Positions 33,218 to 41,132 of a DNA stretch of 64,000 nt are shown here, piece after piece (position 1 is the stretch's first letter; every line of letters begins with the position of its first letter). The notes under the pieces were generated by a model. The model saw only the letters and a program-made list of their open reading frames with translations. It did not search any database and had not been told where the DNA came from. Source of the DNA: Candidatus Melainabacteria bacterium (GTDB taxonomy: Bacteria > Cyanobacteriota > Vampirovibrionia > Obscuribacterales > Obscuribacteraceae); assembly GCA_017307165.1 (NCBI GenBank), contig JAFKGK010000002.1:540817-604816 (forward strand), given 5' to 3'. The translations under genes were made by a program, and so were the position numbers.

Positions 33218-35536
33218 TCACTTACGCTTGCGTGCGTAATACTGTTTTAGCTCTTCTGCAGTAGGGAGGGAAATGGTGGCACCAACCTTCAAAGGATGCT
33301 CACCATATTTGCGAGATTGTAAAACGGCCTTTTTGTTTTTCTCAAAGATCAAAGGTGCGGCCCATGGATCTTTCAAAATAGAGGCGGCAACAGATTCGAT
33401 GGTATCGCCATCTTTTACGATATAGAGATAGTTGTTGTAATTATTGCCCTGCAAAGGCAATGGCTTATGTTTCCCAGCAAACTCGACTTCTTCGAAGTCA
33501 AACTCTGTTTCGCTAATGGCGGTCTCCTCTTGTGACTGGATCGCCTCACGACGTCGCTTGATTAGTTCAATACGCTCCAGGTCAGTAACGATAATTTCCC
33601 CGGCCAGGTCAGCATCGATGATGGTATCAACTGCAACAACCGGCTTCTTTTCTTGCACAATTGAGCTCTCTTGTTCTGCCACCATTGTTTCTTCCTGGTC
33701 AAATTGCTGCTCGTTGCGATACTTTTTCATCGACGTCTTACCTGCTACTTCTTGAGGAGTATCGTCATTATTTGTTTTTTTGGCTGTAAAGGGTAAAGGT
33801 AGCGATGGGGGCAAGCGCGGGGGCGAGGCATCAGGCAGATGCAATTGAACAATTGGACGCACAGCAGTAGTCATATCGCTGATAAATGCCGGCGCATCTT
33901 TTAAGGTTGGCCCTGGGGGAGTTTCGACCTTTTCGGTTTTGGCGTCTTCAATGCCATTGAAGTGCGCCATTGGCGCAGGCTTGGCCTTGGCTATAGGCAC
34001 AATATCATCAGCCTGTACGGTCTTGACTGCAGGCGATTTCTCAACAACAACCTCAGGCTGATTGCGTGCATTTCTCACAACCTTATCAGCAAAATCGGCC
34101 GCCAAAATCACCGTGTGATTGAGTCTATTAGAAATCTCAGCCAAAATCCCGATGGCACGTTGCGTGCTTTCGGGCTTAGTGCGGTCATCAGGCAGGCCCT
34201 CCGATTTGTTTGTTAGTACAAACGTCTTGGTCTCTCTCTGCGCAGTGACCAAAGGCGCGTTATCAACCTTGTCGGACTGCATCGTTTTATCAGGCTTGTC
34301 AGACTTTTCAACTTTGTCCTGGACGCGCACCTCTTTCACTGGCAAAGGTCTATTTGGCGTCTCGTTCATGATGAACGGCTTGGGCGCTGCCTCTGTTTTC
34401 TGACTCTGATTTTTAGCCTCAGCCTCTGATTTCTTTTTTGTTTTGAAAGTAAAAATATCTGACCTTGGCCCGGACATTCCCGTGCCACCACGCTGCGTGC
34501 TGTTCTCGACTAGCATTGAAGGCGCGTCGACCTTCGTCTTTTTATCTCCAACCTTTGCCTCATCGTGCGGAGATCGCACTTTGGTGGCTTCGCGCTCTGG
34601 CAATGGCGGTTTGCTCTCAGTCGTCTTTTGCTCGCGTGCCATCGGTGCAACGGTCTCGCCGCGCACGATTGCAGCGCGCCGGTCTATGCCTATCAAATGT
34701 GGAGACTCAATCTGGTGCAACGACGGACCTTTGACCTGAAAACTCTCCCTCCTCATAGTCCCCACTTCATCAATGCGTTGCGAGCTCTCGCGAGGCCGGT
34801 CTTGCGCTGGCGACTTGCTGTCGGCAGTCGACATGGCGACAAAACGTTTGATCTCTGACTGTTCGGCTTTGACTGAAGTTTGTAGAGGTTGGATTTCGGG
34901 CTTGTTACTCGACTCGCTGCGAGTGCGAGTTGCCGAGGCCAAGTTGCTTTCGATGCGATCGGGAGGCGCGGAGGCGCGAGGTGAAATGGCATCAGCCTTT
35001 ACCGTGGTTGGGCCTTCGGCTCTAGAGGCTCTAACTGCATGATCGCCCGCGCTGTCGGGTGATTTGCTGCTCCTATTGATGATGGGATTGTCGTTTGTCT
35101 TGAAAGCAAAATGGTCAGCTTGAGGCTTGGATTTTGCGATGCTTTCTTCGGCTGTTAGTAGTTTTGGGATGGATAAAAAATGTTGGTCGGGCTTTTTGCC
35201 TACTTCGACATCGCGAACCTCTTTTGGCAGATTGATGCTGGTTGGGATGCTGGCAGGTCGATCTGGGGTAATGGCGGTTGCTAGCGATGATTCGCTTTTG
35301 GAGACAGGTTGGGATTTGCCACCGTGGTCGCAGCCGTTGTCTGTTGCTCTAGCGGTGGGGCTTTCGACTCGGCCTGCGGCGGGGGCGACCTGGCCGGTCC
35401 ACTTATCGAAAGTAACAGATGGTGGGGTTGTGGAGAATGGGGTGGACTTTTGGGTCACAGCCTTTTGACTCTGTTCGGGAAGTTCCGTCACCTTATCCAA
35501 AGACTGAATCTCAAAATTGTTAGAGCGATTTTTCAT
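33218..35536 (-). CDS. Large disordered protein with C-terminal LysM-like domain
   Basis: 772 residues from the ATG at 35536 (GAAGGG upstream). Nearly 600 residues are low-complexity, rich in Lys, Ser, Pro, Glu and Thr, and probably disordered. The last ~70 residues are LysM-like: YLYIVKDGDTIESVAASILKDPWAAPLIFEKNKKA, then LKVGATISLPTAEEL. LysM domains bind peptidoglycan or related glycans. No signal peptide is visible, so it may stay in the cytoplasm or be exported in another way. It follows the TPR gene at 35558 by 21 bp; the two are co-transcribed. Confidence 0.75.
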   Translation of the reverse strand: MKNRSNNFEIQSLDKVTELPEQSQKAVTQKSTPFSTTPPSVTFDKWTGQVAPAAGRVESPTARATDNGCDHGGKSQPVSKSESSLATAITPDRPASIPTSINLPKEVRDVEVGKKPDQHFLSIPKLLTAEESIAKSKPQADHFAFKTNDNPIINRSSKSPDSAGDHAVRASRAEGPTTVKADAISPRASAPPDRIESNLASATRTRSESSNKPEIQPLQTSVKAEQSEIKRFVAMSTADSKSPAQDRPRESSQRIDEVGTMRRESFQVKGPSLHQIESPHLIGIDRRAAIVRGETVAPMAREQKTTESKPPLPEREATKVRSPHDEAKVGDKKTKVDAPSMLVENSTQRGGTGMSGPRSDIFTFKTKKKSEAEAKNQSQKTEAAPKPFIMNETPNRPLPVKEVRVQDKVEKSDKPDKTMQSDKVDNAPLVTAQRETKTFVLTNKSEGLPDDRTKPESTQRAIGILAEISNRLNHTVILAADFADKVVRNARNQPEVVVEKSPAVKTVQADDIVPIAKAKPAPMAHFNGIEDAKTEKVETPPGPTLKDAPAFISDMTTAVRPIVQLHLPDASPPRLPPSLPLPFTAKKTNNDDTPQEVAGKTSMKKYRNEQQFDQEETMVAEQESSIVQEKKPVVAVDTIIDADLAGEIIVTDLERIELIKRRREAIQSQEETAISETEFDFEEVEFAGKHKPLPLQGNNYNNYLYIVKDGDTIESVAASILKDPWAAPLIFEKNKKAVLQSRKYGEHPLKVGATISLPTAEELKQYYARKRK

Positions 35537-35557
35537 GTACCCTTCAACCTTCAAGCA

Positions 35558-36088
35558 TCATTTTTTCGGTTTTAGATAGGCCTGTGCATCTTTCAAGTCT
35601 TCTTTAAATCCAACTACATCGGATGAGCAATTTTCAGCTTTCGCAACGAGCTGTGCATACTCCCTTCCGACACCTGTTTTAAGCCGCACTATTTCCGCTT
35701 TCAACAAATAGGCTGGACCAAAGTTCGGATAAGACCTAATCAACGAATTCAGTACTATCATTGACTCCTCAGTTTTTTTTCCTTCGAATAGATATGAAGC
35801 TTGCATGTAAAGATTCTTAGGTCGCTTATCTACAATGTAGAGGCGTTTAGCATACTCAGCCCCCTCTTTGTACAAATGCAAATTGCCGGACGACTTTGCA
35901 GCTATCTCTAAACCCACACGTGAGTCTGGAACGAGTTCCAAATATTCCCTCGCCGAATTCAACGCTTCCTGATGCTTTCCTCTATTAAAACTATCGACAG
36001 CTCCCGCTAGTTTAGAATCGGTCGCACCATAAGCACCAGTTGCAAAAATGACCAAAGGACAAAGAACCGAAAGCAGAGCAGCTCGCAT
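35558..36088 (-). CDS. Exported TPR protein
   Basis: 176 residues from the ATG at 36088, which has AAGGAG four bases upstream; the Met five codons earlier (36103) has no such signal. Signal peptide MRAALLSVLCPLVIFATGAYG, then TPR-like helices (AVDSFNRGKHQEALNSAREYLELVPDS, EGAEYAKRLYIVDKRPKNLYMQASYLFEGKKTEESMIVL, AYLLKAEIVRL). It is the first gene of a pair with the LysM protein. It may bring other envelope proteins together; function unknown. Confidence 0.75.
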   Translation of the reverse strand: MRAALLSVLCPLVIFATGAYGATDSKLAGAVDSFNRGKHQEALNSAREYLELVPDSRVGLEIAAKSSGNLHLYKEGAEYAKRLYIVDKRPKNLYMQASYLFEGKKTEESMIVLNSLIRSYPNFGPAYLLKAEIVRLKTGVGREYAQLVAKAENCSSDVVGFKEDLKDAQAYLKPKK

Positions 36089-36513
36089 CGCACTCCTTTT
36101 CATAAAAGCTATAAGTGAAACCTGGATACCTAAAGATACCTATTCCGAGCATATCCTAAATATGCCACACGTCAAGTTTACTAGAGCGTTTAATGGAGCT
36201 GGCTCAGAGGTGCGAAATATTGCTAAATTTCTCACCGAGAATACAACCGAAAACGAGTGCCAGCAAACCGTTTCGGGACGTTAGCAATTTTGACGAAATT
36301 TCTCACACAACAAGAAGGCCACACAGAAAGGATTTACAGATTTGGTTTATCCGAAAATGGTTGGTAATTTAGCTAAAATAACCTTTTTTCACTACACCAC
36401 AAAATGACATGAGCAATCCAAACAAAAGGTCAGAAAAATGCACAAAAACAGTGAGAAAAACACCAAAAATAACTAACGCAACACTACACAAACCGCACAG
36501 ACCAGGCCAGAAA
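36089..36513. other. Intergenic region between the TPR/LysM operon and the response regulator
   Basis: About 425 bp between the start of the TPR gene (minus strand) and the stop of the response regulator (minus strand). It is AT-rich and should carry the promoter of the TPR/LysM pair. Short frames on the plus strand here lack ribosome-binding sites and good composition. No repeat was seen. Confidence 0.4.
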
Positions 36514-37200
36514 TCACTCGTCGCCACCACTCCCATCCAACAACATGTACCCACGATTTCTCACCGTCTTGATCAACTCACCCTCTTTAATCCCCAGACT
36601 TTTCCTCAACAATTTAAAATGCGCCCTCACCGTATCCGTAGACACCATCGCATCATCCAACCACACCCGCTCCAGGATCGCATCCGCAGAATACACCTGA
36701 TTTGGATGCCTCATCAAAAACTCCAACAGACTATACACCTTTGGCCGCAACGACAACTCCGCACCACATTTGGTGACAATACACGTCGCCGGATCCAAGG
36801 TAATCTCCCCACACTTTAAAACAGTCGACGCCATCGACTGCGGCCGCCGCAACAAAGCCCGCACCCTCGCCTGCAACTCCCGATGCTCAAACGGCTTGAC
36901 CAGATAATCATCCGCCCCCGCATCTAGACCCCGCTCCTTATCCTCCAGCATCCCCCTGGCCGTCAGCATCAAGATAGGGATCTGCCCGCCACGACCTCTA
37001 AATGTCTCCAACAGCTCAATCCCCGACATCTCCGGCATCATCCAATCCAGGATAACCAAATCGTATTTATTGATCCGCAGATTATCCAGTGCCACTGCCC
37101 CATTTTTGGCAACCTGCACCATATGCCCCTGACTTTCAAGGCCAAACTTGGTCACCTCTGCCAGGGCACGGTCATCTTCGACTACAAGGATCTTAGCCAT
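36514..37200 (-). CDS. OmpR/PhoB-family response regulator
   Basis: 228 residues. Receiver domain: acidic pair Asp9/Asp10, phospho-acceptor Asp52 (VILDWMMPEMSG), Thr80 (LMLTARG) and Lys102 (VKPFEHRELQARV), all present. The C-terminal winged-helix DNA-binding domain has CIVTKCGAELSLRPKVYSLLEFLMRHPNQVYS, ILERVWLDD, VRAHFKLLRKSLG and IKTVRNRGYML. It is divergent from the epimerase, LOV kinase and sigma-factor genes, with ~190 bp between. It is the most likely partner of the LOV histidine kinase, by position only. Confidence 0.93.
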   Translation of the reverse strand: MAKILVVEDDRALAEVTKFGLESQGHMVQVAKNGAVALDNLRINKYDLVILDWMMPEMSGIELLETFRGRGGQIPILMLTARGMLEDKERGLDAGADDYLVKPFEHRELQARVRALLRRPQSMASTVLKCGEITLDPATCIVTKCGAELSLRPKVYSLLEFLMRHPNQVYSADAILERVWLDDAMVSTDTVRAHFKLLRKSLGIKEGELIKTVRNRGYMLLDGSGGDE

Positions 37201-37387
37201 ATATCAAACTCTATCCGCCACTAACGCACTTTCCCATCCAAAAGATGAGAAAATCACAAGGTCATGATATCCGCAAACCCCCAAAAATCCAAACCCCAAG
37301 CCCTCTTATCAAACTAAAAACGGCATCCCTATTGTTCACTGCAAATTCACACCATCGATATATTTTGTACACAGCAGGAGTGTCATC

Positions 37388-38266
37388 ATGAAAATCGCAA
37401 TCGCAGGCGCCACCGGACTGGTCGGCAAAGAACTCACCAAATACCTCACATCCAAGGGTCACGAAGTCTCCGCCATCAGACGCGAAGGCAGCCCTGAGGC
37501 CCCATACCCTCAGGTCACCCCTGATTACCTCGAGCAATTTGACGCACTCATCAACCTCGCCGGTGAAAACATAGCCGCCGGCCGCTGGACGGACGAGCAA
37601 AAGAAAAAAATCCTCGACAGTCGCGTCAACACCACTCGCGCCCTCGTCACCGCCCTTAATCAGACCAAAAACAAACCCACGGTCTTTATAAACACCTCCG
37701 CCATCGGCATCTACGGCAACCGCGGCGCCGACCTCATCAACGAGGAGAGCAGCGCAGGCAAGGGTTTTCTCGCGGATGTCTGCCGCGCCTGGGAAGCCGA
37801 AGCCAACAAAGCCCAACGCCAAAACCTCCGCGTTGCCATCGCCCGCTTTGGCGTCGTCCTAGACCCCAAAGGCGGTGCACTCAACAAGATGCTCCTCCCA
37901 TTTAAGATGGGCGCCGGCGGCATCCTCGGCGACGGCCGCCAATACATGAGCTGGATCGGCATGCACGACCTCGTCAGAGCCATCGAATACATCCTCGAAA
38001 CCGACAGCCTCATAGGCCCCATCAACATGACTGCGCCCAATCCTGCCACCAACCAGGACTTCACCAGCGCTCTCGGCCACGTACTGCACCGTCCCACCAT
38101 CTTTCCCGCACCCGCTTTCGTCCTCAATATCGTCCTCGGCCAGATGGCCCAGGAGATGCTCCTCGAAGGCAGCCGCGTAATGCCCGACCAATTGACCTCC
38201 AAGGGCTTTAAGTTTGACTATCCAAACCTTGAAAACGCATTAAAACACGAGATCGAAAAGAGCTAG
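37388..38266 (+). CDS. TIGR01777-type (SDR39U1/YfcH) NAD-dependent epimerase family protein
   Basis: 292 residues. It starts with the Rossmann motif GATGLVGKELTKYL (7-20), followed by DALINLAGENIAAGRWTDEQKKKILDSRVNTTRAL, VFINTSAIGIYGNRG and RFGVVLDPKGGALNKMLLPF. The C-terminal DUF1731-like part has RPTIFPAPAFVLNIVLGQMAQEMLLEGSRVMP. The family has an SDR fold and an uncertain substrate. It is first in a row with the LOV kinase (14 bp gap) and sigma factor. Members of this family are often found near photoreceptor or photolyase genes, which fits the neighbour here, but that is general knowledge and not proof. Confidence 0.9.
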   Translation: MKIAIAGATGLVGKELTKYLTSKGHEVSAIRREGSPEAPYPQVTPDYLEQFDALINLAGENIAAGRWTDEQKKKILDSRVNTTRALVTALNQTKNKPTVFINTSAIGIYGNRGADLINEESSAGKGFLADVCRAWEAEANKAQRQNLRVAIARFGVVLDPKGGALNKMLLPFKMGAGGILGDGRQYMSWIGMHDLVRAIEYILETDSLIGPINMTAPNPATNQDFTSALGHVLHRPTIFPAPAFVLNIVLGQMAQEMLLEGSRVMPDQLTSKGFKFDYPNLENALKHEIEKS

Positions 38267-38279
38267 GAGCGCCCAATCC

Positions 38280-39401
38280 GTGGTCGACAGAGATCAAATC
38301 AAAGAACAAACGGCCATGGATGACGGGACCACCGCTTCGCCCGAGCTACTCATGCTCAAACGTGCAGTCGAATCTACCAGCAATGGTATTTGCATCACCG
38401 ACCCACGCCTCCCCGACAATCCGATCATCTACGTCAACCCCGCCTTTATGACCATGACCGGCTACCGAGCCGATCAGATCCTCGGCCGCAACTGCCGCTT
38501 TTTACAACGCGACGACCGCGACCAGAGCGCCATACAAATGCTACGCGAAGCCATAAAAAGAGAAATGGCTATCACTGTTACTTTAAGGAACTACAGGCGG
38601 GATGGATCGATCTTTTACAACGAGCTTACGGTCTCTCCCGTCCATGACGAACGGGGCAGATTGATAAACTTTGTTGGTGTCCAAAATGACATCAGCGCCA
38701 GGATCGAAGCCGAAAAGCGCGTTTCTGAGTTTTACAGCGTCATATCCCATGAGTTGCGCACACCACTCACCGCCATAAACGGTGCACTTAGCGTGATGGC
38801 AGATGGCTCCACCGGCAAGCTCAACGCAAAAGCTCTACGCATGGTCAATATAGCCCTGGACAACTCCGAACGCCTCATAAGGCTGATCTCAGACATACTG
38901 GACTGGAAGAAAATCGAATCGGGCAAATTTAAACTCAAACTGGGTCCAGCCCACCCGGCCGAGATGGTCGAAAAGGTGATCGACGCAGTCAGGCTCCTAG
39001 CCACAACAGCCAATATCACCATAGACAAAAACATCATGACGCACAAATCAATCGTCATAGACGAAGACCGCGTCATACAGGTTTTAATCAATCTCGTCGA
39101 CAACGCAATCAAGTTTTCGCCACCAGCATCATCCGTCACCATCACGGTGGATTGCCCCACACCAGATACGACTAGATTTGCCATCACCGACAGTGGCGAA
39201 GGCATTGCACAAAAAGACCTCAAAAATCTTTTTAAACTCTTTCAGCAACTAGACTCATCGGACACACGTCAAAGAGGAGGCACCGGTTTGGGACTAGCCA
39301 TCAGCAGATCGCTCGTCGAACTGCACGGAGGCCAGATCGGCGTCACCAGCGAACTCGGTAAGGGCAGCACATTTTGGTTCGAGTTTTATTCGGATCGATA
39401 G
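38280..39401 (+). CDS. LOV-domain histidine kinase (putative blue-light sensor)
   Basis: 373 residues from a GTG at 38280 (AGGAG about 11 bases upstream); an ATG at 38316 is an alternative. Residues ~22-140 form a LOV-type PAS domain with the photo-active motif GRNCRFLQ (Cys72), then NYRRDG (Asn104), FYN (Asn114) and GVQNDIS (Gln135). These are the FMN contacts of true LOV sensors. The kinase has the H-box YSVISHELRTPLT (His157), N-box NLVDNAIKFS, G1 DSGEGIA and G2 GGTGLGLAISRSL. There is no membrane segment, so it is cytosolic. Blue light should form a flavin-cysteinyl adduct and change autokinase activity. The sigma factor starts 27 bp downstream. Confidence 0.9.
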   Translation: MVDRDQIKEQTAMDDGTTASPELLMLKRAVESTSNGICITDPRLPDNPIIYVNPAFMTMTGYRADQILGRNCRFLQRDDRDQSAIQMLREAIKREMAITVTLRNYRRDGSIFYNELTVSPVHDERGRLINFVGVQNDISARIEAEKRVSEFYSVISHELRTPLTAINGALSVMADGSTGKLNAKALRMVNIALDNSERLIRLISDILDWKKIESGKFKLKLGPAHPAEMVEKVIDAVRLLATTANITIDKNIMTHKSIVIDEDRVIQVLINLVDNAIKFSPPASSVTITVDCPTPDTTRFAITDSGEGIAQKDLKNLFKLFQQLDSSDTRQRGGTGLGLAISRSLVELHGGQIGVTSELGKGSTFWFEFYSDR

Positions 39402-39428
39402 CGGCTAAAGACCGCGAGAGAGGCAATC

Positions 39429-40295
39429 ATGGACGAAGAACTAGAACAAAGTACGCAAACACCAACTGATCCGGCCCTCTATCTCTATCTGCAAAATATC
39501 AGCAAGACACCGCTGATCAAGGGCGCCGACGAGATAGCCCTAGGCCGTGCCATACACCAGGGCAGCGACGCCGCTCTGAACAAACTCGTCATTAGCAACC
39601 TCCGGCTGGTTGTGAGCATTGCCAAAAGATTTCGCAATCAAGGCCTCGACCTCGAAGACCTCATCCAAGAAGGCAACCTCGGCCTCATCCACGCCGCCCG
39701 CAAATATGACCCCGAGATGGGTAACAGGTTTTCGACCTACGCCACTTGGTGGATACGACAGGCCATAATGCGCGCCATTGCCAATAAGGCTCGCACCGTC
39801 CGCCTCCCCGTCCACGTCCGCAACCAGGCCAATCAAATCAAAAGATTTTCGCACGACTATTACGTCGAAAACGACAAATACCCATCACCAAAAGAAATAG
39901 CCACCGCGCTAAAAATGACAGTAGAACAAGTAGACAACCTGCTTGGCACCATGAGCGGTATCGCCTCGCTCGATGAGCCCATGGGCAACGCAGAAAACGA
40001 TACCCTGGGCACATTTATCGAAGACAAACTAAGCAAACATCCTGAATTGCTTGCCGAACAAACTATATTGCGCCGATTTATCGACAAGATAACCAGCCGC
40101 CTGAGCGACATAGAAAGAGACGCGGTCTCATATCTCTATGGATTAAAAGGCGACGGAATGTATGACGCAAAACTAACCGCTGCCACATTGGGGATCGACG
40201 TGCCCGAATTAAGACGGGTGCAGAAAAGAGCCCTCAAAAAATTGAGGAGGCAGCTTTATGATAGGACTATTTCAGATTTTATAATGCAGGTTTAA
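39429..40295 (+). CDS. RpoD-like group 2 sigma-70 factor
   Basis: 288 residues, starting at an ATG preceded by GAGAGAGG. Region 1.2 (DPALYLYLQNISKTPLIKGADEIALGRAI), region 2 (NLRLVVSIAKRF, LDLEDLIQEGNLGLIHAARKYDPEMGNRFSTYATWWIRQAIMRAI), region 3 (RTVRLPVHVRNQANQIKRF...) and a shortened region 4 (RLSDIERDAVSYLYGL...VPELRRVQKRALKKLRRQL) are present; region 1.1 is missing. This is the layout of group 2 or 3 sigma factors, which direct RNA polymerase to alternative promoters. It is downstream of the LOV kinase. No anti-sigma gene is seen. The region 4 helix-turn-helix is diverged from the usual RpoD form. Confidence 0.92.
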   Translation: MDEELEQSTQTPTDPALYLYLQNISKTPLIKGADEIALGRAIHQGSDAALNKLVISNLRLVVSIAKRFRNQGLDLEDLIQEGNLGLIHAARKYDPEMGNRFSTYATWWIRQAIMRAIANKARTVRLPVHVRNQANQIKRFSHDYYVENDKYPSPKEIATALKMTVEQVDNLLGTMSGIASLDEPMGNAENDTLGTFIEDKLSKHPELLAEQTILRRFIDKITSRLSDIERDAVSYLYGLKGDGMYDAKLTAATLGIDVPELRRVQKRALKKLRRQLYDRTISDFIMQV

Positions 40296-40618
40296 AGGGC
40301 TTGCTTTGTGTAATGGCTTGAGTAGCTGAGACTGCAGAGGGCAGTCTGAATGCACGCACCGCTGGTGCTGCGCAAGGCAGCGCTTAGCATCCAGACATGC
40401 CCTCACCACATTTTGCATACTCATATTTACACAGATGCAATTGCAATAAGTATTGCAAGGATAATAATTATTCCGGACATTTCCAATTGCATAAATAGAT
40501 CTGCCACCATTTCCCTTTGCGAAATCACTGTTGACAAATCTACCCACCGCATCATATGCTGAAAAATCTAACTCGTTTTACAGCACAGCTCTCAGGAGCC
40601 CACACGGAGGTGCTATCC
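40296..40618. other. Intergenic region with short inverted repeats
   Basis: About 320 bp after the sigma-factor stop. Two hairpins are visible: AGACTGC-AGAGG-GCAGTCT (about 40331-40350), and GCTGCGCAAGGCAGC (about 40367-40381). Neither is followed by a T run. A non-coding RNA or leader for the small gene at 40619 is possible but unproven. Confidence 0.35.
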
Positions 40619-40765
40619 ATGACTACGCATAACACCATCCAGGGCAAATGCACGCACGCCTACCTCAATGCCCTACCAGGCATGGAGCGAGAGGCAGAGA
40701 GCCTGCGCGCACACACAGACGAGCGATACCTATACGACCCGGAGTACAGCCCACCCAGGGCATGA
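40619..40765 (+). CDS. Small protein of unknown function (48 residues)
   Basis: Begins at an ATG with an excellent ribosome-binding site (GGAGGTG, 6 bases spacing). The product (MTTHNTIQGKCTHAYLNALP..., then EREAESLRAHTDERYLYDPEYS) is hydrophilic, with no known domain. A terminator-like hairpin follows at 40796. The promoter-proximal context resembles that of the next small gene at 40875 (ACACGGAGGTGCTATCCATG versus ACACAGGAGGTTATCCCATG). Coding is supported mainly by the ribosome-binding site. Confidence 0.5.
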   Translation: MTTHNTIQGKCTHAYLNALPGMEREAESLRAHTDERYLYDPEYSPPRA

Positions 40766-40795
40766 CCCGTCTCCCGGTCCACATTTCACGCTAAT

Positions 40796-40831
40796 AGTCT
40801 GTGTAAGCACCAATGCCTGCACAGACTTTTT
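40796..40831 (+). terminator. Rho-independent terminator
   Basis: Stem AGTCTGTG paired with CACAGACT, 12-base loop, followed by TTTTTG. It closes the small gene at 40619 and separates it from the rtcB operon. Confidence 0.75.
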
Positions 40832-40874
40832 GTTTGAACGTTTATCCCCGCATGCAAACACAGGAGGTTATCCC

Positions 40875-41132
40875 ATGCGATTTGTAATCGATGCCATTAA
40901 AGCCTTCTCTTGGGCTGACTTGATCATAGTCGAGCAAGTTTTTCAATTTGCCGGCAACCGTGGTGAAGGCATTGCCCAGACCGATTGCAGCTATCTGGAT
41001 AAACCACGAAAACTATGGGGGCCGTACGGCGCACACAGCTCGCGACAGCGGCCCCACGCAGTCACATCCACCAGCGACAAATGGCGTGCTGCCCGCCAGT
41101 TGCTCATCACCAAAAAAAGGTCAAACAAATGA
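40875..41132 (+). CDS. Small protein of unknown function upstream of rtcB (85 residues)
   Basis: Starts at an ATG with AGGAGG 7 bases upstream, a strong ribosome-binding site. The product (MRFVIDAIKAFSWADLIIVEQVF...) has a mixed N-terminal helix and a basic, Ser/Arg-rich tail (KWRAARQLLITKKRSNK). Its TGA overlaps the rtcB start as ATGA, so it is likely translated together with rtcB. No family recognised. It may be a short regulatory or RNA-binding partner, but that is inference. Confidence 0.6.
   Translation: MRFVIDAIKAFSWADLIIVEQVFQFAGNRGEGIAQTDCSYLDKPRKLWGPYGAHSSRQRPHAVTSTSDKWRAARQLLITKKRSNK

Noticed and set aside
41015..41128. Extended rtcB start at 41015
   Set aside because: The canonical RtcB N-terminus begins at MKASQHVNYDIIHHG (41129), with its own ribosome-binding site and an ATGA overlap with the preceding small gene.
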